This document shows positions 62,559 to 64,000 of a DNA stretch of 64,000 bases, piece by piece. This DNA is from Saccharothrix syringae (lineage in GTDB: Bacteria; Actinomycetota; Actinomycetes; Mycobacteriales; Pseudonocardiaceae). Each line of letters opens with the position of its first letter. The stretch's first letter is position 1. The stretch lies in contig NZ_CP034550.1 in assembly GCF_009498035.1 (NCBI RefSeq), positions 9,796,001 through 9,860,000 on the forward strand, given 5' to 3'. A program made the position numbers and the translations under genes. The notes beneath the pieces were generated by a model. It was not told the DNA's origin and ran no database searches. It saw nothing but the letters and a program-made list of their open reading frames with translations.

Positions 62559-63440
62559 TCAGGCGGCGTAGCGGTTGGCGGGCCGGGGCAGGCCGAGGTG
62601 ACCGCGCAGCGTGGTGGCGGTGTACTCGGTGCGGAACACGCCCCGCTCCTGGAGCAGCGGCACTACGTCGGACACGATCAGCGACAGGTCGTCGGGCAGC
62701 CTCTCGGGCCGCAACCGGACCCCGCGCACCCCTGCCGCGTGCCACTCGGCCACCAGGTCGGCGACCTCACCGGGAGCGGACCGGCCGGACACCACGTGGT
62801 CGACGAAGTGGTGCGGCGACCGCGCCGCCTCGTCGGGCGACGTGGTGAACACCAGGTCGACCCCACCGGCCTCGCCCGACGACGCCGCGACCAGCGGCTG
62901 CCCCTGCGGCGGCCGCGGCGTGATGGACGGCCCCTTCACGCTGAAGTACCGGCCCTCGAAGTCGATGTAGTGCAGCTTGTCGCGGTCGACGAACCGCCCG
63001 GTGGCGACGTCCCGGATCTCCGCGTCGTCCTCCCAGCTGTCCCACAGCCGGCGCAGCACCTCGACGTGGTCGCCGGCCTCGGCCACCAACCCGTCCCGGG
63101 TCTCCGCGGAGATCTCGCGCCGCCCGAAGAGCCTCGCCTCCGCGGGGTCCTCCGAGACGCGCACCCACACCCCCGCCCGCCCCTGGCTGACGTAGTCCAG
63201 CGTGGCGATGGCCTTGGACACGTGGAACGGCTCGGTGTGCGTGGCGACCACCGCGGGCACCAGGCCGATGCGCGAGGTCAGCGGCGCGACCCGGGACGCG
63301 ACGAGCACCGGGTCCAGCGAGCCGTCCAGCGTCACCAGGTCCAGCAGGCCCCGTTCGGCCTCGCGCACCAGGTCCACCCAGTAGTCCGGGGTGACCCCGT
63401 CGCCCTCCAGGGCCACGGCCAAGTGCAGTTCGTTCCCCAT
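62559..63440 (-). CDS. LLM-class flavin-dependent oxidoreductase, short
   Basis: A 293-residue luciferase-like protein of the same operon. It has ELHLAVALEGDGVTPDYWVDLVREAERGLLDLVTLDGSLDP, SRIGLVPAVVATHTEPFHVSKAIATLDYVSQGRAGVWVRVSEDP, PRPPQGQPLVAASSGEAGGVDLVFTTS and the tail VVPLLQERGVFRTEYTATTLRGHLGLPRP. It is shorter than full monooxygenases (about 350-450) and lacks part of the insertion region, so it may be a companion or alternative-substrate enzyme. Substrate unknown. Confidence 0.9.
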   Translation of the reverse strand: MGNELHLAVALEGDGVTPDYWVDLVREAERGLLDLVTLDGSLDPVLVASRVAPLTSRIGLVPAVVATHTEPFHVSKAIATLDYVSQGRAGVWVRVSEDPAEARLFGRREISAETRDGLVAEAGDHVEVLRRLWDSWEDDAEIRDVATGRFVDRDKLHYIDFEGRYFSVKGPSITPRPPQGQPLVAASSGEAGGVDLVFTTSPDEAARSPHHFVDHVVSGRSAPGEVADLVAEWHAAGVRGVRLRPERLPDDLSLIVSDVVPLLQERGVFRTEYTATTLRGHLGLPRPANRYAA

Positions 63441-63501
63441 CGCACCCCCTCCGTCCTCATCCCGGATTCTGCGCCGGGACCGGGAGGGCGCGGGGGCCTG
63501 A

Positions 63502-64000
63502 TCACACCGTGGGACGTTTTCGGGGAACGGGAATAACCCAGCGCGGTTCCGGCGCGGCGTCGGTGAGCACGAGGTCGGCCAGCACCCGCCCCACGGCGGG
63601 CGTGAACTTGAACCCGTGGCCGGAGAACCCGGCGGCGACGACCAGCGGGCCGCGGCGGTCCAGCACGAAGTCGCCGGTGGGGGTGGAGGTGTAGGTGCAG
63701 TGGATCGGCTCGACCGCGTCGGCGTCCAGGCCGGGCAGCCAGTCGCGGACGTACCGGCGGAGGGCGGCGAGCCGGGTCGGTTCGGGCTGGAAGGAGCGCC
63801 GGTCGGGGTCGACGACCGGGCCGCCGCCGTGCAGGCCGACCTTCACGCCCTCACCCGGCGTGGCCAGCCCGTAGACCGTTCCCGTCCGGTGGTGGATGAA
63901 CGAGGGCCACTCCCGGTCGGCCAGCGGCGCGAAGTGCGCGGGCTGCTCCTCGGTGACGGTCAGCGGTATCAGGTCCCCCAGCAGCTTGCGCGTCCAGGCA
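63502..64000 (-). CDS. SolA/MSOX-type FAD-dependent amine oxidase, 5' end outside window
   Basis: The C-terminal 165 residues of a monomeric sarcosine oxidase / N-methyltryptophan oxidase-like flavoprotein. The frame is open to base 64000, so the FAD-binding N-terminus is missing. Visible features: LADREWPSFIHHRTGTVYGLATPGEGVKVGLHGGGP, the probable covalent-flavin Cys in PIHCTYTSTPTGDFVLDRR, and VVAAGFSGHGFKFTPAVGRVLADLVL. These enzymes oxidise N-methyl amino acids, releasing formaldehyde and H2O2. It is transcribed in the same direction as the two LLM genes, 61 bp upstream. Confidence 0.92.
   Translation of the reverse strand, partial: AWTRKLLGDLIPLTVTEEQPAHFAPLADREWPSFIHHRTGTVYGLATPGEGVKVGLHGGGPVVDPDRRSFQPEPTRLAALRRYVRDWLPGLDADAVEPIHCTYTSTPTGDFVLDRRGPLVVAAGFSGHGFKFTPAVGRVLADLVLTDAAPEPRWVIPVPRKRPTV

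Overview
The window is about 64 kb of very GC-rich DNA with many GTG starts, 4-bp ATGA/GTGA gene overlaps, probable leaderless promoters, XRE/DUF397 gene pairs and ECF sigma factors with C-terminal extensions. This fits a filamentous actinomycete, most likely Pseudonocardiales (Saccharothrix/Actinosynnema/Lentzea-like). The assignment is inference from style, not from a marker gene. The visible RNA gene is one tRNA-Arg(CCG). I saw no CRISPR array, prophage or complete insertion sequence.

Region 1 (1-13.5 kb): a cation-efflux gene cut by the window edge, tRNA-Arg, an NADP-type glutamate dehydrogenase, a MerR regulator divergent from an imine-reductase-like enzyme, a lone IS3 OrfA-like gene, an OsmC-like protein lacking one catalytic Cys, a four-gene Dpp/Opp-type ABC importer, and, divergent from it across a dyad-rich promoter region, a signal-less NMT1-like protein coupled to an MFS exporter. 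Region 2 (13.7-31 kb): a truncated DUF4291 gene, YCII protein and ECF42-type sigma factor in one coupled operon; a RibD-like reductase; a secreted PL9-type pectate lyase with ricin lectin; a 52-aa ORF followed by 42-bp tandem repeats; a cold-shock gene pair; VOC/WYL genes around a perfect operator; a two-component system whose kinase-regulator junction is a 15-bp minisatellite; a hydrolase-fold protein lacking its nucleophile; a NYN-domain protein; and a SigG-type sigma factor with an alpha/beta hydrolase.

Region 3 (31-42 kb) is a secreted-depolymerase district: GH3 beta-glucosidase, a TfCut2/LCC-type polyester hydrolase, an AA10 lytic polysaccharide monooxygenase, a DoxX-like membrane protein and several decayed genes. 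Two perfect and two imperfect copies of the cellobiose-repressor (CebR) palindrome sit here, so at least the AA10, DoxX-like and GH3 genes may belong to a cellulose-response regulon whose repressor lies outside the window.

Region 4 (42-58 kb) reads as a beta-mannoside utilisation locus: ROK regulator, Dpp-type ABC importer including a permease-ATPase fusion, GH2 beta-mannosidase, a LacI-type sugar-sensor domain without its DNA-binding domain, an aldo/keto reductase, a ROK sugar kinase and mannose-6-phosphate isomerase. The inferred route is import of manno-oligosaccharide, cleavage to mannose, phosphorylation and isomerisation to fructose-6-phosphate. An inserted pair encodes a hemopexin-repeat protein and a secreted lectin-like protein, preceded by a perfect 30-bp palindrome. 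Region 5 (58-64 kb): a secreted SGNH esterase, an XRE/DUF397 pair, a ThuA-like protein, two related flavin-dependent LLM oxidoreductases and a SolA-type FAD oxidase cut by the window edge.
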